From Clostridia bacterium (GTDB lineage: Bacteria; Bacillota; Clostridia; CAKSNL01; HGM11501): 26,925 nucleotides of DNA. Below, one piece after another: positions 14,551-22,040 of the stretch. The translations under genes were made by a program, and so were the position numbers. Below the pieces are notes generated by a model, which was given only the letters and a program-made list of their open reading frames with translations, was not told the origin of the DNA and searched no databases. Where the stretch lies: positions 1 through 26,925 of the forward strand of contig JAFPCL010000184.1 of assembly GCA_017390225.1 (NCBI GenBank), given 5' to 3'. The number at the start of each line of letters is the position of its first letter. The first letter of the stretch is position 1.

Positions 14551-15660
14551 TTAAGCCAACTCTCCTTTTCGAAATGCCGTGACGATTTCGCAAACGGCGT
14601 TTGCGGCGATTTCTGCTTCCTCCGGTGTAGTTTGTGCCGACAGGCTGAATCGAAGGGCAGATTTGGCATCGCCGCCCATGGCCGCGATCGTCCGACTGCT
14701 TTTTCCTGTTTTGCATGCGGAACCGGCAGACACGCATATGCCTTTGCCGGATAAGCTGTTAAGCAAAATTTCCGACGGAATCCCGTGGAAGGAAACATTG
14801 AGAACATACGGAAATCCGTTGCCGTTTTCCGTGGTGTCGTCAAGCGCCAAAAGCTTTTCACGCAAGATTTCTTTACATGCCTGCACCTTCTGTGCATCAT
14901 GCGCTGCACAGAGCACCAGGCTTTCTGCAAGCCCCACGGCGCCGGGGACGTTTTCCGTGCCCGGAAAAATGCCGGCTTCCTGACCGCCGCCGTGCATCAC
15001 GGCAGGCAAACGGACACCTTTTTTGCAATACAGAGCGCCGATGCCGCGCGGGCCATGAAATTTATGGGCGCTGAGCGACATGAAATCCACGCCCCACAGA
15101 GAGGGGGTGAGCTTCATTTTTCCTGCTGACTGCACCGCATCGGAAAGAAACAGTGCCTTGGGTGCTTTTCGCTTCAAAAGAATCGAAAGCTCCTTGATGG
15201 GCTGGATTACGCCCGTTTCGTTATTGACGTGCATCACACACGCCAAGGTTGTGTCTTCACCAACAGCCGCCTCAAAATCCTCGGGATGAATCATCCCGTC
15301 TTTTCTCGGCTGAACCTCCGTGACCCGAACGCCTTGATTTTTCAGCGCCTGCACAGGGCCTGAAACGGAATCATGCTCAATGGCGGAGATAACCACATGG
15401 GATTTGGGATTCGGACGCACCACACCGCGGATAATTAAATTATTGGCAACCGAACCGCTTGGGGTGAAAATGATTTCTTCCGGCAACACCGACAACTGCT
15501 GTGCCGTTTTTTCACGGGCTTCTTCCAACACACGCCGTGCCGCAAGCCCCGAAAAATGGGAAGAGGAGGGATTGCCGAAGAATTCTTCGGCAATCTCTCC
15601 CATTTTCTTCAGTATGGTTGCATCCGGCTTTGTTGTCGCCGCATTGTCAAGCCAAATCAT
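14551..15660 (-). CDS. nifS: Cysteine desulfurase, NifS/IscS family
   Basis: A 369-residue PLP enzyme that takes sulfur from cysteine. The opening MIWLDNAATTKP is typical. Other motifs are His96 in IEHDSV, Asp174 in LSDAVQSAGK, the PLP lysine Lys200 in SLSAHKFHGPRG, and the persulfide cysteine Cys316 in VSAGSACKTGK. The usual SGATESNN-type PLP-phosphate loop is PSGSVANN, a mild deviation. The short gap after Cys316 and the ThiI neighbour suggest the dedicated ThiI partner (like Bacillus NifZ) rather than the SUF desulfurase. The start ATG 15660 follows GAGG, which overlaps the pfkA stop. The gene sits 10 nt after pfkA and one base before thiI. Confidence 0.93.
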   Translation of the reverse strand: MIWLDNAATTKPDATILKKMGEIAEEFFGNPSSSHFSGLAARRVLEEAREKTAQQLSVLPEEIIFTPSGSVANNLIIRGVVRPNPKSHVVISAIEHDSVSGPVQALKNQGVRVTEVQPRKDGMIHPEDFEAAVGEDTTLACVMHVNNETGVIQPIKELSILLKRKAPKALFLSDAVQSAGKMKLTPSLWGVDFMSLSAHKFHGPRGIGALYCKKGVRLPAVMHGGGQEAGIFPGTENVPGAVGLAESLVLCAAHDAQKVQACKEILREKLLALDDTTENGNGFPYVLNVSFHGIPSEILLNSLSGKGICVSAGSACKTGKSSRTIAAMGGDAKSALRFSLSAQTTPEEAEIAANAVCEIVTAFRKGELA

Positions 15661-15670
15661 TGATTTTTCC

Positions 15671-16750
15671 TCAAATATGCTGACCCATAAACACGCCCAG
15701 AGAACGCACGGCATCCACAATGGGGTGATGTTCGGGAACAGCGGCACGACCGACAATCTGGTCGAAGGGAATATGCTCAATATCTTTATTCAGATACGAA
15801 ATAACAAATCCGTATTCATCACGCATCAGGCAGTTAACGGCTTCTGCACCGCAAATGAGACCGCGCTCGATATCGTTGGCAAGGGTATTACCGCCGCGCT
15901 GGAAGTGACCGGGCACGGCAGAGCGAATTTCAAGATTCGGGAACTTGCCCTTGAGTCTTTGATTGAGCTCTTTTTCAATATACTGACCGGCACCTTTAAG
16001 CACAGGGGCGGTGCGGTTCGGATCGTCTTGTGCGGGGGTAATGGCATCGGGAAGCTTGATGCCTTCGGCAACAACAATCAGCGTGAAACGCTTGCCGTTT
16101 TCCACGCGGTCGTTGACAAACTCCGTCAGCTCATCCATATCCAGCTTCATTTCGGGAATTAAGATAGCGTGTGCGCCGGATGCCAGACCTGCACGCAGTG
16201 CCAGCCAGCCCACGGTAGCGCCCATCGCTTCAACAACCATGACACGGCTGTGGGACAAAGCGGTGGTCTTGACATGACCGATATAATCATACAAAGCCTG
16301 TGTGCCGGTATCGTAGCCCAGTGCCTTGATGCCTTCCACGTCATTATCGATGGTTTTAATGACGCCGATGGTCTTCACACCGAGCTTGCAAAGATCCAGT
16401 GCTTCACGCATGGAGCCGTCGCCGCCGGTGATAATAATCGAGTCGATATTTTTTGCTTTAAAGGAATTTAAAATGGCATCGTGCATATCCACTTTTTGGC
16501 CGTCGATAGGATAAGCTTTGGGGCTGGGGCCTTTGGATGCGCCCAAAATCGTGCCGCCCTTGTGACGGATATCCTCTACGTCTTTGAGTGTGAGGATTCT
16601 GCCGCGATCGTGAACCATGCCTTCATAACCATTCAGATAGCCGAACACTTCAACATCATATTTATGTGCCGCCTTGACAACAGCTTCGATAACGGCATTG
16701 AGACCGCAAACGTCGCCGCCGGGGGTCAATAAACCAATTCTTCTTTTCAT
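15671..16750 (-). CDS. pfkA: 6-phosphofructokinase
   Basis: A 359-residue glycolytic enzyme that phosphorylates fructose 6-phosphate. It opens with RRIGLLTPGGDVCGLNAVI. The nucleotide motif is GGDGS (109-113) and the catalytic motif is KTIDND (132-137) with base Asp135. Gly112 at the position of E. coli Gly104 indicates ATP rather than pyrophosphate as donor, while Lys132 (E. coli Gly124) is the residue found in PPi-dependent and actinobacterial-type ATP enzymes, so donor choice is not certain. Substrate residues near SRVMVVEAMGATVGWLA and VPGHFQRGG are present. It is somewhat longer than E. coli PfkA (320). It has its own promoter and an AGGAGG ribosome site and leads a four-gene minus-strand unit. 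Confidence 0.95.
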   Translation of the reverse strand: MKRRIGLLTPGGDVCGLNAVIEAVVKAAHKYDVEVFGYLNGYEGMVHDRGRILTLKDVEDIRHKGGTILGASKGPSPKAYPIDGQKVDMHDAILNSFKAKNIDSIIITGGDGSMREALDLCKLGVKTIGVIKTIDNDVEGIKALGYDTGTQALYDYIGHVKTTALSHSRVMVVEAMGATVGWLALRAGLASGAHAILIPEMKLDMDELTEFVNDRVENGKRFTLIVVAEGIKLPDAITPAQDDPNRTAPVLKGAGQYIEKELNQRLKGKFPNLEIRSAVPGHFQRGGNTLANDIERGLICGAEAVNCLMRDEYGFVISYLNKDIEHIPFDQIVGRAAVPEHHPIVDAVRSLGVFMGQHI

Positions 16751-16819
16751 TATGGTATCCTCCTGTGTGCCTATGGCAAAAAATGTCTTGCTCTTATTGA
16801 AAAATAAAGAACAGAAAAC

Positions 16820-16848
16820 ATTATACTATTTTCGACAATAAAAATCAA
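16820..16848 (-). promoter_or_regulatory. Promoter of the pfkA-nifS-thiI-cinA unit
   Basis: On the minus strand there is TTGATT (16843-16848), a 17-nt spacer and TATAAT (16820-16825), about 70 nt upstream of the pfkA start. Confidence 0.8.
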
Positions 16849-16888
16849 GTGTTTTATAAAAAAACTACAATATTTTTATAATTATATG

Positions 16889-16955
16889 GTAAAAAAGAAA
16901 TTTTTTACTGCAAAACAACCAAAATATTTTGTTTTTGAAATTTTTTTCAAAAAAC
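16889..16955. repeat. Two AT-rich inverted repeats between divergent promoters
   Basis: GTAAAAAA-GAAA-TTTTTTAC (16889-16908) is perfect. GTTTTTGAAA (16931-16940) pairs imperfectly with TTCAAAAAAC (16946-16955). They fill the space between the pfkA and rimP promoters and may be UP elements, bent DNA or protein sites. The rest of 16751-17085 holds no gene. Confidence 0.4.
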
Positions 16956-16957
16956 TA

Positions 16958-16986
16958 TTGCAATTAAAAAAAACTTGTGATATACT
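16958..16986 (+). promoter_or_regulatory. Promoter of the rimP-nusA-infB operon
   Basis: TTGCAA (16958-16963), a 17-nt spacer and TATACT (16981-16986), with TG one base upstream of the -10 (extended -10). Transcription should start near 16993, giving a leader of about 93 nt. Confidence 0.82.
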
Positions 16987-17011
16987 GGCAGAAAGTAGTA
17001 TGAGTGTATGG

Positions 17012-17036
17012 AAGTGGGATTGCAGCCCGCTTTTTT
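17012..17036 (+). terminator. Early intrinsic terminator/attenuator in the rimP-nusA leader
   Basis: AAGTGGG (17012-17018) pairs with CCCGCTT (17026-17032; one G-U pair), loop of 7 nt, followed by six T. It lies about 20 nt into the transcript and before rimP. In Bacillus subtilis, NusA represses its own operon by stimulating termination in the rimP (ylxS) leader; this hairpin is well placed for the same role. Confidence 0.75.
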
Positions 17037-17085
17037 CATTATTATAAGCAAATTTTCGCTTTCAAGAAAGGCAGGCGACCCTAAA

Positions 17086-17568
17086 TTGCGTGATTTATTC
17101 GGCACGCTGTCCGCACTGTTTGCACCCGTGTGCGAAAGTCTGGACTGTTATATTTACGATATTGACGTATCGCGCAGCGGCAAAGACAAAGTCCTTTGTG
17201 TGTACATCGACCGTGAAGGCGGCATGGATGTGGACACTTGTGAGAAATTCAGCCGCGCCGTCGATCCCATTTTAGATGAAAATGAGCCCTTTGATGTGCC
17301 CTATGTTTTTGAAGTGTCCTCCCCCGGCATTGAGCGTGTGCTCCGCCTGGACGATCACTTTACTTGGGCAATCGGGCAAATGATTACTTTGAAGCTTTAT
17401 AAACCCATGAACGGCTCTAAAACCCATGTTGTCCGCTTGACGGACTATCAAAATAAAGAATTATCGATCGAGACACAAGACGGAACCGTGGCTTCTTTGC
17501 CGCGTGATGCCGTAGCTTCTGCCCGGATCTGGTATGATTTTTCCCGTGACTTAGAAAGGAAGGATTGA
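17086..17568 (+). CDS. rimP: Ribosome maturation factor RimP
   Basis: A 160-residue factor for 30S assembly. It has a RimP N-terminal domain (LFAPVCESLDCYIYDIDVSR, VLCVYIDREGGMDVDTCEKF, then SRAVDPILDENEPFDVPYVF and EVSSPGIERVLR) and a C-terminal Sm-like beta-barrel. The start is assigned to TTG 17086, 10 nt after AGG in GGCAGG. The open frame extends to an ATG at 17008, but that codon lies immediately beside the leader hairpin and would translate it. First gene of the operon; its TGA is five bases before the nusA ATG. Confidence 0.88.
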   Translation: MRDLFGTLSALFAPVCESLDCYIYDIDVSRSGKDKVLCVYIDREGGMDVDTCEKFSRAVDPILDENEPFDVPYVFEVSSPGIERVLRLDDHFTWAIGQMITLKLYKPMNGSKTHVVRLTDYQNKELSIETQDGTVASLPRDAVASARIWYDFSRDLERKD

Positions 17569-17573
17569 AAAAA

Positions 17574-18629
17574 ATGAAACATCAACCCGAAATCAGTTTA
17601 ATTGGCGCACTTGCAGAGCTGGAGCAAAGCAAAGGTATCCCGCGTGACGTTATTTTCGATGCGCTGGAAAGTGCACTTTTGTCCGCTTGCAAGAAAAACT
17701 ATGCAGGCAACCTGCACTTCCGTGTCGACGTGAACCGTGAAGACGGCACGATTCACACCTTCATTCAAAAAGAAGTTGTCGAAGGTGAGCCGGAAGATCC
17801 GCGCAATGAGATTTCTTTAAAAGAAGCTCTCACCATCACCCCTGCCGCAACCATCGGCTCTTTCGTTGATTTTCCCGTACAGCCGCTGGCATTCGGCCAT
17901 ATGGCTATGCAGACGGCAAAGCAGATTATTCAGCAACGTGTCACCGAAGCCGAACGTGCCAAAGTCTATGACCGCTATGCTTCTCAGGAAAACCAGATGA
18001 TTACCGCCACGGTGCAAAAAGCAGACAAAGACGGCATCCTTTTGGTTTTGGATTCCGGTGATGAAGCATATATGTATTCCAAAGAGCAATTGCCCGGTGA
18101 AGTCTACACCCAGGGTATGCGCCTGAAATTCTACATGCTGGAAACCTCTCAGGATCCCAGAAAGCCGCAGATTTCCCTCTCTCGCCGTCATCCGGGATTG
18201 GTTTCCCGCCTGTTCGAGCAGGAAGTGCCCGAAATTGCCGACGGACTGGTCGTCATCAAGGGTATTTCCAGAGAAGCCGGCTTCCGCTCTAAAGTTGCAG
18301 TCTGGTCCGACAGTGAGCTGATTGATCCCATCGGCACCTGTGTCGGTATGCATGGCGACAGAGTCAGCGCCATCACCGGTGCGCTGGCAGGCGAGCACAT
18401 CGACATCATCCGTTATTCCGACGATGTCGGCGCCTATGTTGCCGCCGCTCTTTCTCCTGCTAAGGTCACGGCAACCACCGTGGATCAGGAAGCCAAGACC
18501 GTATTTGTTCAAGTGCCGAAAAACCAGCTGTCCCTTGCCATCGGTAAGAATGCACAAAATGTCCGTCTTGCCGTTCGCTTGACCGGTTGGAAAATCGATA
18601 TCAAGCCGGATGCGGAGATGATCGATTGA
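17574..18629 (+). CDS. nusA: Transcription termination/antitermination factor NusA
   Basis: A 351-residue RNA polymerase-associated factor. The order is an N-terminal domain (1-130), an S1 domain (about 135-200, NQMITATVQKADKDGILLVL), a KH1 domain with DPIGTCVGMHGDRVSAI, and a KH2 domain with LAIGKNAQNVRLAVRLTGW. The acidic C-terminal repeats of E. coli NusA are absent, as in Firmicutes. The start ATG 17574 is 10 nt after AGGAAGG; the TTG at 17565 is too close to that site. Its stop overlaps rnpM by TTGA. It probably autoregulates through the leader terminator. Confidence 0.95.
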   Translation: MKHQPEISLIGALAELEQSKGIPRDVIFDALESALLSACKKNYAGNLHFRVDVNREDGTIHTFIQKEVVEGEPEDPRNEISLKEALTITPAATIGSFVDFPVQPLAFGHMAMQTAKQIIQQRVTEAERAKVYDRYASQENQMITATVQKADKDGILLVLDSGDEAYMYSKEQLPGEVYTQGMRLKFYMLETSQDPRKPQISLSRRHPGLVSRLFEQEVPEIADGLVVIKGISREAGFRSKVAVWSDSELIDPIGTCVGMHGDRVSAITGALAGEHIDIIRYSDDVGAYVAAALSPAKVTATTVDQEAKTVFVQVPKNQLSLAIGKNAQNVRLAVRLTGWKIDIKPDAEMID

Positions 18630-18880
18630 GCACCCACACACCCACTCGCATGTGCATCGGTTGCCGATCGCGCATGGAAAAGCAAAAGCTAATCCGCTTT
18701 GTATACGACGGAAAGCTGATTTTGGATGCCAAGCAAAAGCATCCCGGCCGCGGTGCTTATATCTGCGGCGAAAAAGCTTGCATTGCAAGGATTATGAAAA
18801 AAAACACATTGGGATACGCCCTGCATGCATCCCTGTCGAGTGAAGACAAAGCCTTATTGGAGGGATGCACACATGAATAA
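18626..18880 (+). CDS. rnpM: YlxR/RnpM family RNA-binding protein (DUF448)
   Basis: An 84-residue protein with the family motifs MCIGCR (9-14), KQKLIRFV and GRGAYIC (41-47). In Bacillus subtilis, YlxR binds RNase P RNA and modulates its activity, hence RnpM. Translation starts at TTG 18626, overlapping the nusA TGA by four bases, with GGAG eight bases upstream. The cysteines could bind a metal. It overlaps ylxQ by eight bases. Confidence 0.9.
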   Translation: MSTHTPTRMCIGCRSRMEKQKLIRFVYDGKLILDAKQKHPGRGAYICGEKACIARIMKKNTLGYALHASLSSEDKALLEGCTHE

Positions 18881-19178
18881 ATTATATGGTATGCTGGGGC
18901 TGGCACAAAAAGCAGGCAAAGTTGCCGCCGGCACCTATCTTGTCAAACAAGCCTTTTTATACGAAACCGCCTGCTTGCTGATTATTGCTGAGGACACCTC
19001 CGAGCGAACCGCTTTGGAATTTACCGCCCTTGCACAGAAAGCAAATGTCAAATGTATTATTTACGGTGACAAAGCCCAATTGGGAAAAGCCATCGGTAAG
19101 CCGCCGAAAAATCTGATTGCCGTCAACGACAGCGGATTTGCGGCAGCAATTCTAAAAATCTACGGGGAGGACGCATAA
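18873..19178 (+). CDS. ylxQ: L7Ae/L30e/Gadd45-family RNA-binding protein YlxQ
   Basis: A 101-residue K-turn RNA-binding-type protein (MNKLYGMLGLAQKAGKVAAG, later LLIIAEDTSERTALEF and AQKANVKCII). The family resembles ribosomal protein L7Ae, and the gene always sits between ylxR and infB in Firmicutes. ATG 18873 follows GGAGGG by eight bases. It overlaps rnpM by eight bases and its stop directly abuts infB. The exact function is not established. Confidence 0.9.
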   Translation: MNKLYGMLGLAQKAGKVAAGTYLVKQAFLYETACLLIIAEDTSERTALEFTALAQKANVKCIIYGDKAQLGKAIGKPPKNLIAVNDSGFAAAILKIYGEDA

Positions 19179-21611
19179 ATGGTAGAAGAAGTAGTCAGAG
19201 TGCGTGATATGGCAAAAGAATTGGGACTGAAGAGTACAGAATTGCTCGAGTTCCTGAAAGAATACGGCACACAAGCCAAGAACTCCATGAGTCAGCTGAG
19301 TGTGCATGATATGGATGTTGTATTGGAATACTATACATTAAAGTTCAACAATGCCATCAAGGCAGAGGACTTTATTGCCCGTGGTCATGCACAGCAACAA
19401 AAAGAAACGGAAGCGGCCGCACCTGCCGCCGCACCGGAAGAAAAAGAAGCGCCCAAAGCGGAGAAAGAGTCCAAGAAGGCTACCGGCGCACCGCCTCCGC
19501 CGCCCAAGAAGGAAAAGAAGGGTCCCGTGCAGGAAAAGAAAACCGTCAAGGCAGAGCGCCGTGTTGATACACGTGCGTCCTCCTTTGACTTGGAAAAGAT
19601 TGAAGCTGTCAACAAGATTGAGGAAGAAGTCGCCATGGATCATGCAAAGGGCGGCAAGGAGCGTGTGAAGCAGAAAGGCCCCCGCACACAGCAAGGCGCA
19701 CAGCGCACCCCCGGTCAGCAACCCAAGGGCAAAATGCAGCAGGGTCAGCAAGGCGGCAAGAACAATCAAAACAGAAATCAACAGCAAGGCGGCAAAAACG
19801 GCGACAAGCGCCAAAAGAATCAGCCGCAAGCCGCACCCCAGCCCGCACCTAAGAAAAAGCAGATTACGGAAATTAAGTTTTCCACCGGCATCACCGTCGG
19901 CGAATTGGCACAGAAAATGGGTGTCCCTGCCGCCGATGTCGTGAAGAAGCTGTTCATGCTGGGCACGATGGCAACCATCAATCAGGAGCTGGATTTCGAT
20001 ACCGGTGCTCTGATTGCCGAAGAATTCGGCATCAAGTCCGAAGAGATTATCATCCGCACCAAAGAAGAAGTGCTCTTCAATGACGTGGAGGATGCGAGCG
20101 AAGATTTAATTCCCCGTCCCCCGGTCGTCGTTGTTATGGGTCACGTTGACCATGGTAAGACTTCCCTTTTGGATACAATCCGCCACGCCAACGTCACCGC
20201 CACCGAAGCCGGCGGTATCACCCAGCACATCGGTGCTTACCGTGTGTATGTTGACGGCAAGCCGATCACCTTTATCGACACCCCCGGTCACGAAGCCTTC
20301 ACCGCTATGCGTGCCCGTGGTGCACAGGTCACGGATATTGCCATTCTGGTGGTTGCCGCAGACGACGGTATCATGCCCCAGACGGTCGAAGCGATCAACC
20401 ACGCCAAGGCCGCCGGTGTTACCATTATCGTTGCCATCAACAAGATTGATAAAGAAGGCGCCAACCCCGACCGTATCCGCCAACAGCTCACCGACTATGA
20501 GCTGATCCCCGAAGAATGGGGCGGCGATATTGTCTGTGTAGAAATCAGCGCCAAGCAGAAACTGAATATTGACACCCTTTTGGAATATGTTGTCCTGCAA
20601 GCCGAAATGCGCGAGCTGAAGGCCAACCCCAACCGTGCCGCCAAGGGTACGGTCATCGAATCCCGTCTGGACAAAGGCCGTGGCCCCGTTGCTACGATCC
20701 TGGTGCAGAACGGTACCTTGCATGCCGGTGATATTTTGGTTGCCGGTACCACCGTGGGTAGAATCCGCGTCATGCTCGACGATACGGGCAAGCGCATCCA
20801 GGAAGCCGGCCCCTCCGTTCCCGTTGAGGTTGTCGGTCTGTCCGAAGTCCCCGTCGGCGGTGATATTTTCTACGCCGTCAGCGACGAACGTGCCGCCCGT
20901 GAGGTTGTTGAAGCACGTAAGCAAAAAGAAAAAGAAGCCGCACAGCGTCCTGCCCAGAAGGTCACCCTCGACGATCTGTTCTCCCAGATTCAAGAAGGTT
21001 CTGTGAAGGATTTGAATATCATTGTCAAAGCAGACGTGCAGGGTAGTGCAGAAGCTGTGAAGCAGTCCTTGGAAAAGCTGTCCAATGAAGAAGTTCGTGT
21101 CAAGGTCATCCACAACAGCGTCGGTGCGATCACCGAAAGCGACGTTATGCTGGCATCGGCATCCAACGCCATCATCGTTGGCTTCAATGTTCGTCCCATG
21201 CCCGGTGTTGTGCAGACAGCCGAACAGCACTCTATCGATATCCGCACTTACCGTGTCATCTATGATGCCATCGAAGAGATTCAAGCCGCTATGAAGGGTC
21301 TTTTAGCTCCCAAGTTCAAGGAAGTGGTTTTAGGTCACGCCGAAGTCCGTCAGCTGTTCAGCTACAGCTCCGTCGGCACCATCGCCGGTTGCTATGTCTT
21401 AGACGGCAAGATCACAAGAAACGCCTCTGTCCGTATTGTTCGTGACGGTATCGTGGTGCATGAAGGTGCTATGGATTCTTTGAAGCGTTTCAAGGAAGAT
21501 GCCAAAGAAGTTGCCTCCGGCTACGAATGCGGTATCACCATTGAAAGATTCAACGACATCAAGATGGGCGACGTTTTCGAAGCCTATCAAATGGTCGAAA
21601 TCGCTCAATAA
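19179..21611 (+). CDS. infB: Translation initiation factor IF-2
   Basis: An 810-residue GTPase that places initiator tRNA on the 30S subunit. It has an N-terminal IF2N helix (VRVRDMAKELGLKSTELLEF), a low-complexity linker (about 65-228) rich in Ala/Pro/Lys/Gln, and a second IF2N module (ITVGELAQKMGVPAADVVKK). The G domain has GHVDHGKT (321-328), DTPGH (367-371) and NKID (421-424). Domains II, III and IV/C2 follow to the end (LGHAEVRQLFSYSSVGTIAG). The linker makes it longer than Bacillus IF-2. ATG 19179 follows GGGGAGG and is directly adjacent to the ylxQ stop. A long hairpin follows before rbfA. Confidence 0.97.
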   Translation: MVEEVVRVRDMAKELGLKSTELLEFLKEYGTQAKNSMSQLSVHDMDVVLEYYTLKFNNAIKAEDFIARGHAQQQKETEAAAPAAAPEEKEAPKAEKESKKATGAPPPPPKKEKKGPVQEKKTVKAERRVDTRASSFDLEKIEAVNKIEEEVAMDHAKGGKERVKQKGPRTQQGAQRTPGQQPKGKMQQGQQGGKNNQNRNQQQGGKNGDKRQKNQPQAAPQPAPKKKQITEIKFSTGITVGELAQKMGVPAADVVKKLFMLGTMATINQELDFDTGALIAEEFGIKSEEIIIRTKEEVLFNDVEDASEDLIPRPPVVVVMGHVDHGKTSLLDTIRHANVTATEAGGITQHIGAYRVYVDGKPITFIDTPGHEAFTAMRARGAQVTDIAILVVAADDGIMPQTVEAINHAKAAGVTIIVAINKIDKEGANPDRIRQQLTDYELIPEEWGGDIVCVEISAKQKLNIDTLLEYVVLQAEMRELKANPNRAAKGTVIESRLDKGRGPVATILVQNGTLHAGDILVAGTTVGRIRVMLDDTGKRIQEAGPSVPVEVVGLSEVPVGGDIFYAVSDERAAREVVEARKQKEKEAAQRPAQKVTLDDLFSQIQEGSVKDLNIIVKADVQGSAEAVKQSLEKLSNEEVRVKVIHNSVGAITESDVMLASASNAIIVGFNVRPMPGVVQTAEQHSIDIRTYRVIYDAIEEIQAAMKGLLAPKFKEVVLGHAEVRQLFSYSSVGTIAGCYVLDGKITRNASVRIVRDGIVVHEGAMDSLKRFKEDAKEVASGYECGITIERFNDIKMGDVFEAYQMVEIAQ

Positions 21612-21617
21612 ATACAC

Positions 21618-21652
21618 AATCAGGGGGCATTGCCAATGGCTGCCCCCTGATT
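21618..21652 (+). terminator. Intercistronic hairpin between infB and rbfA
   Basis: AATCAGGGGGCA (21618-21629) and TGCCCCCTGATT (21641-21652) form a 12-bp stem, with an inner GCC/GGC pairing in the loop. The T-run is weak (TTTAAAA). It may be a partial terminator or an mRNA processing/stability element, since rbfA and downstream genes have no clear promoter of their own. Confidence 0.6.
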
Positions 21653-21689
21653 TAAAATACAGTGCCATAAAAGGCAGAAAGGTAAAAAA

Positions 21690-22040
21690 ATGCAACATCG
21701 CCAAGATCGCATAAATGAAGAAATCAAAAAAGCCTTATCCGAAATTTTCCGTGAGCTCAAAGACCCCCGTATGCGTGGCATGGTCAGCATCACCGGGATT
21801 AAGGTCACGCCCGATCTGCATTATGCTAAGGTCTGGATCAGCGTGTTGGGCGCAGAGGGTGCCGCAGAGGATGTGATGGCGGCGCTCAAATCCGCCGGCG
21901 GATTTATCCGCAAGGAAGTGGGTATGCGCGTGAAGCTTCGCTGTGTCCCCGAATTTACTTTTGTTTCCGACAACTCTATCGAACAGGGCATGCGCATGAG
22001 CAAGCTCATCGATAAGATATCGCAAGGTGATGCCGAATGA
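21690..22040 (+). CDS. rbfA: Ribosome-binding factor A
   Basis: A 116-residue KH-fold protein for 16S rRNA 5'-end maturation and cold adaptation. The family pattern is clear: INEEIKKALSEIFRELKDPR, MVSITGIKVTPDLHYAKVWI, GGFIRKEVGMRVKLRCVPEF and the FVSDNSIEQGMRMSKLIDKI end. ATG 21690 follows AGAAAGG. Its stop overlaps nrnA by four bases (ATGA). Confidence 0.95.
   Translation: MQHRQDRINEEIKKALSEIFRELKDPRMRGMVSITGIKVTPDLHYAKVWISVLGAEGAAEDVMAALKSAGGFIRKEVGMRVKLRCVPEFTFVSDNSIEQGMRMSKLIDKISQGDAE

Noticed and set aside
14550..14930. N-terminal extension of ThiI by 127 residues
   Set aside because: The extension is the nifS gene read in another frame; GTG 14549 gives the family's normal N-terminus and has a ribosome site.
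15661..15780. N-terminal extension of the cysteine desulfurase by 40 residues
   Set aside because: It overlaps pfkA in another frame; ATG 15660 gives the standard LDNAATT opening.
15380..16162. 260-residue plus-strand open frame over nifS and pfkA
   Set aside because: It is complementary to two well-supported minus-strand enzymes.
17008..17085. Earlier ATG start of rimP
   Set aside because: It would translate the leader terminator and lacks a ribosome site; homologous proteins begin near TTG 17086.
17817..18788. 323-residue minus-strand open frame across nusA and rnpM
   Set aside because: Both plus-strand genes are clearly real and the antisense frame has no recognisable family pattern.
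20106..21284. 392-residue open frame on the minus strand inside infB
   Set aside because: It is an antisense shadow of IF-2, whose motifs are intact on the plus strand; there is no ribosome site or known domain.
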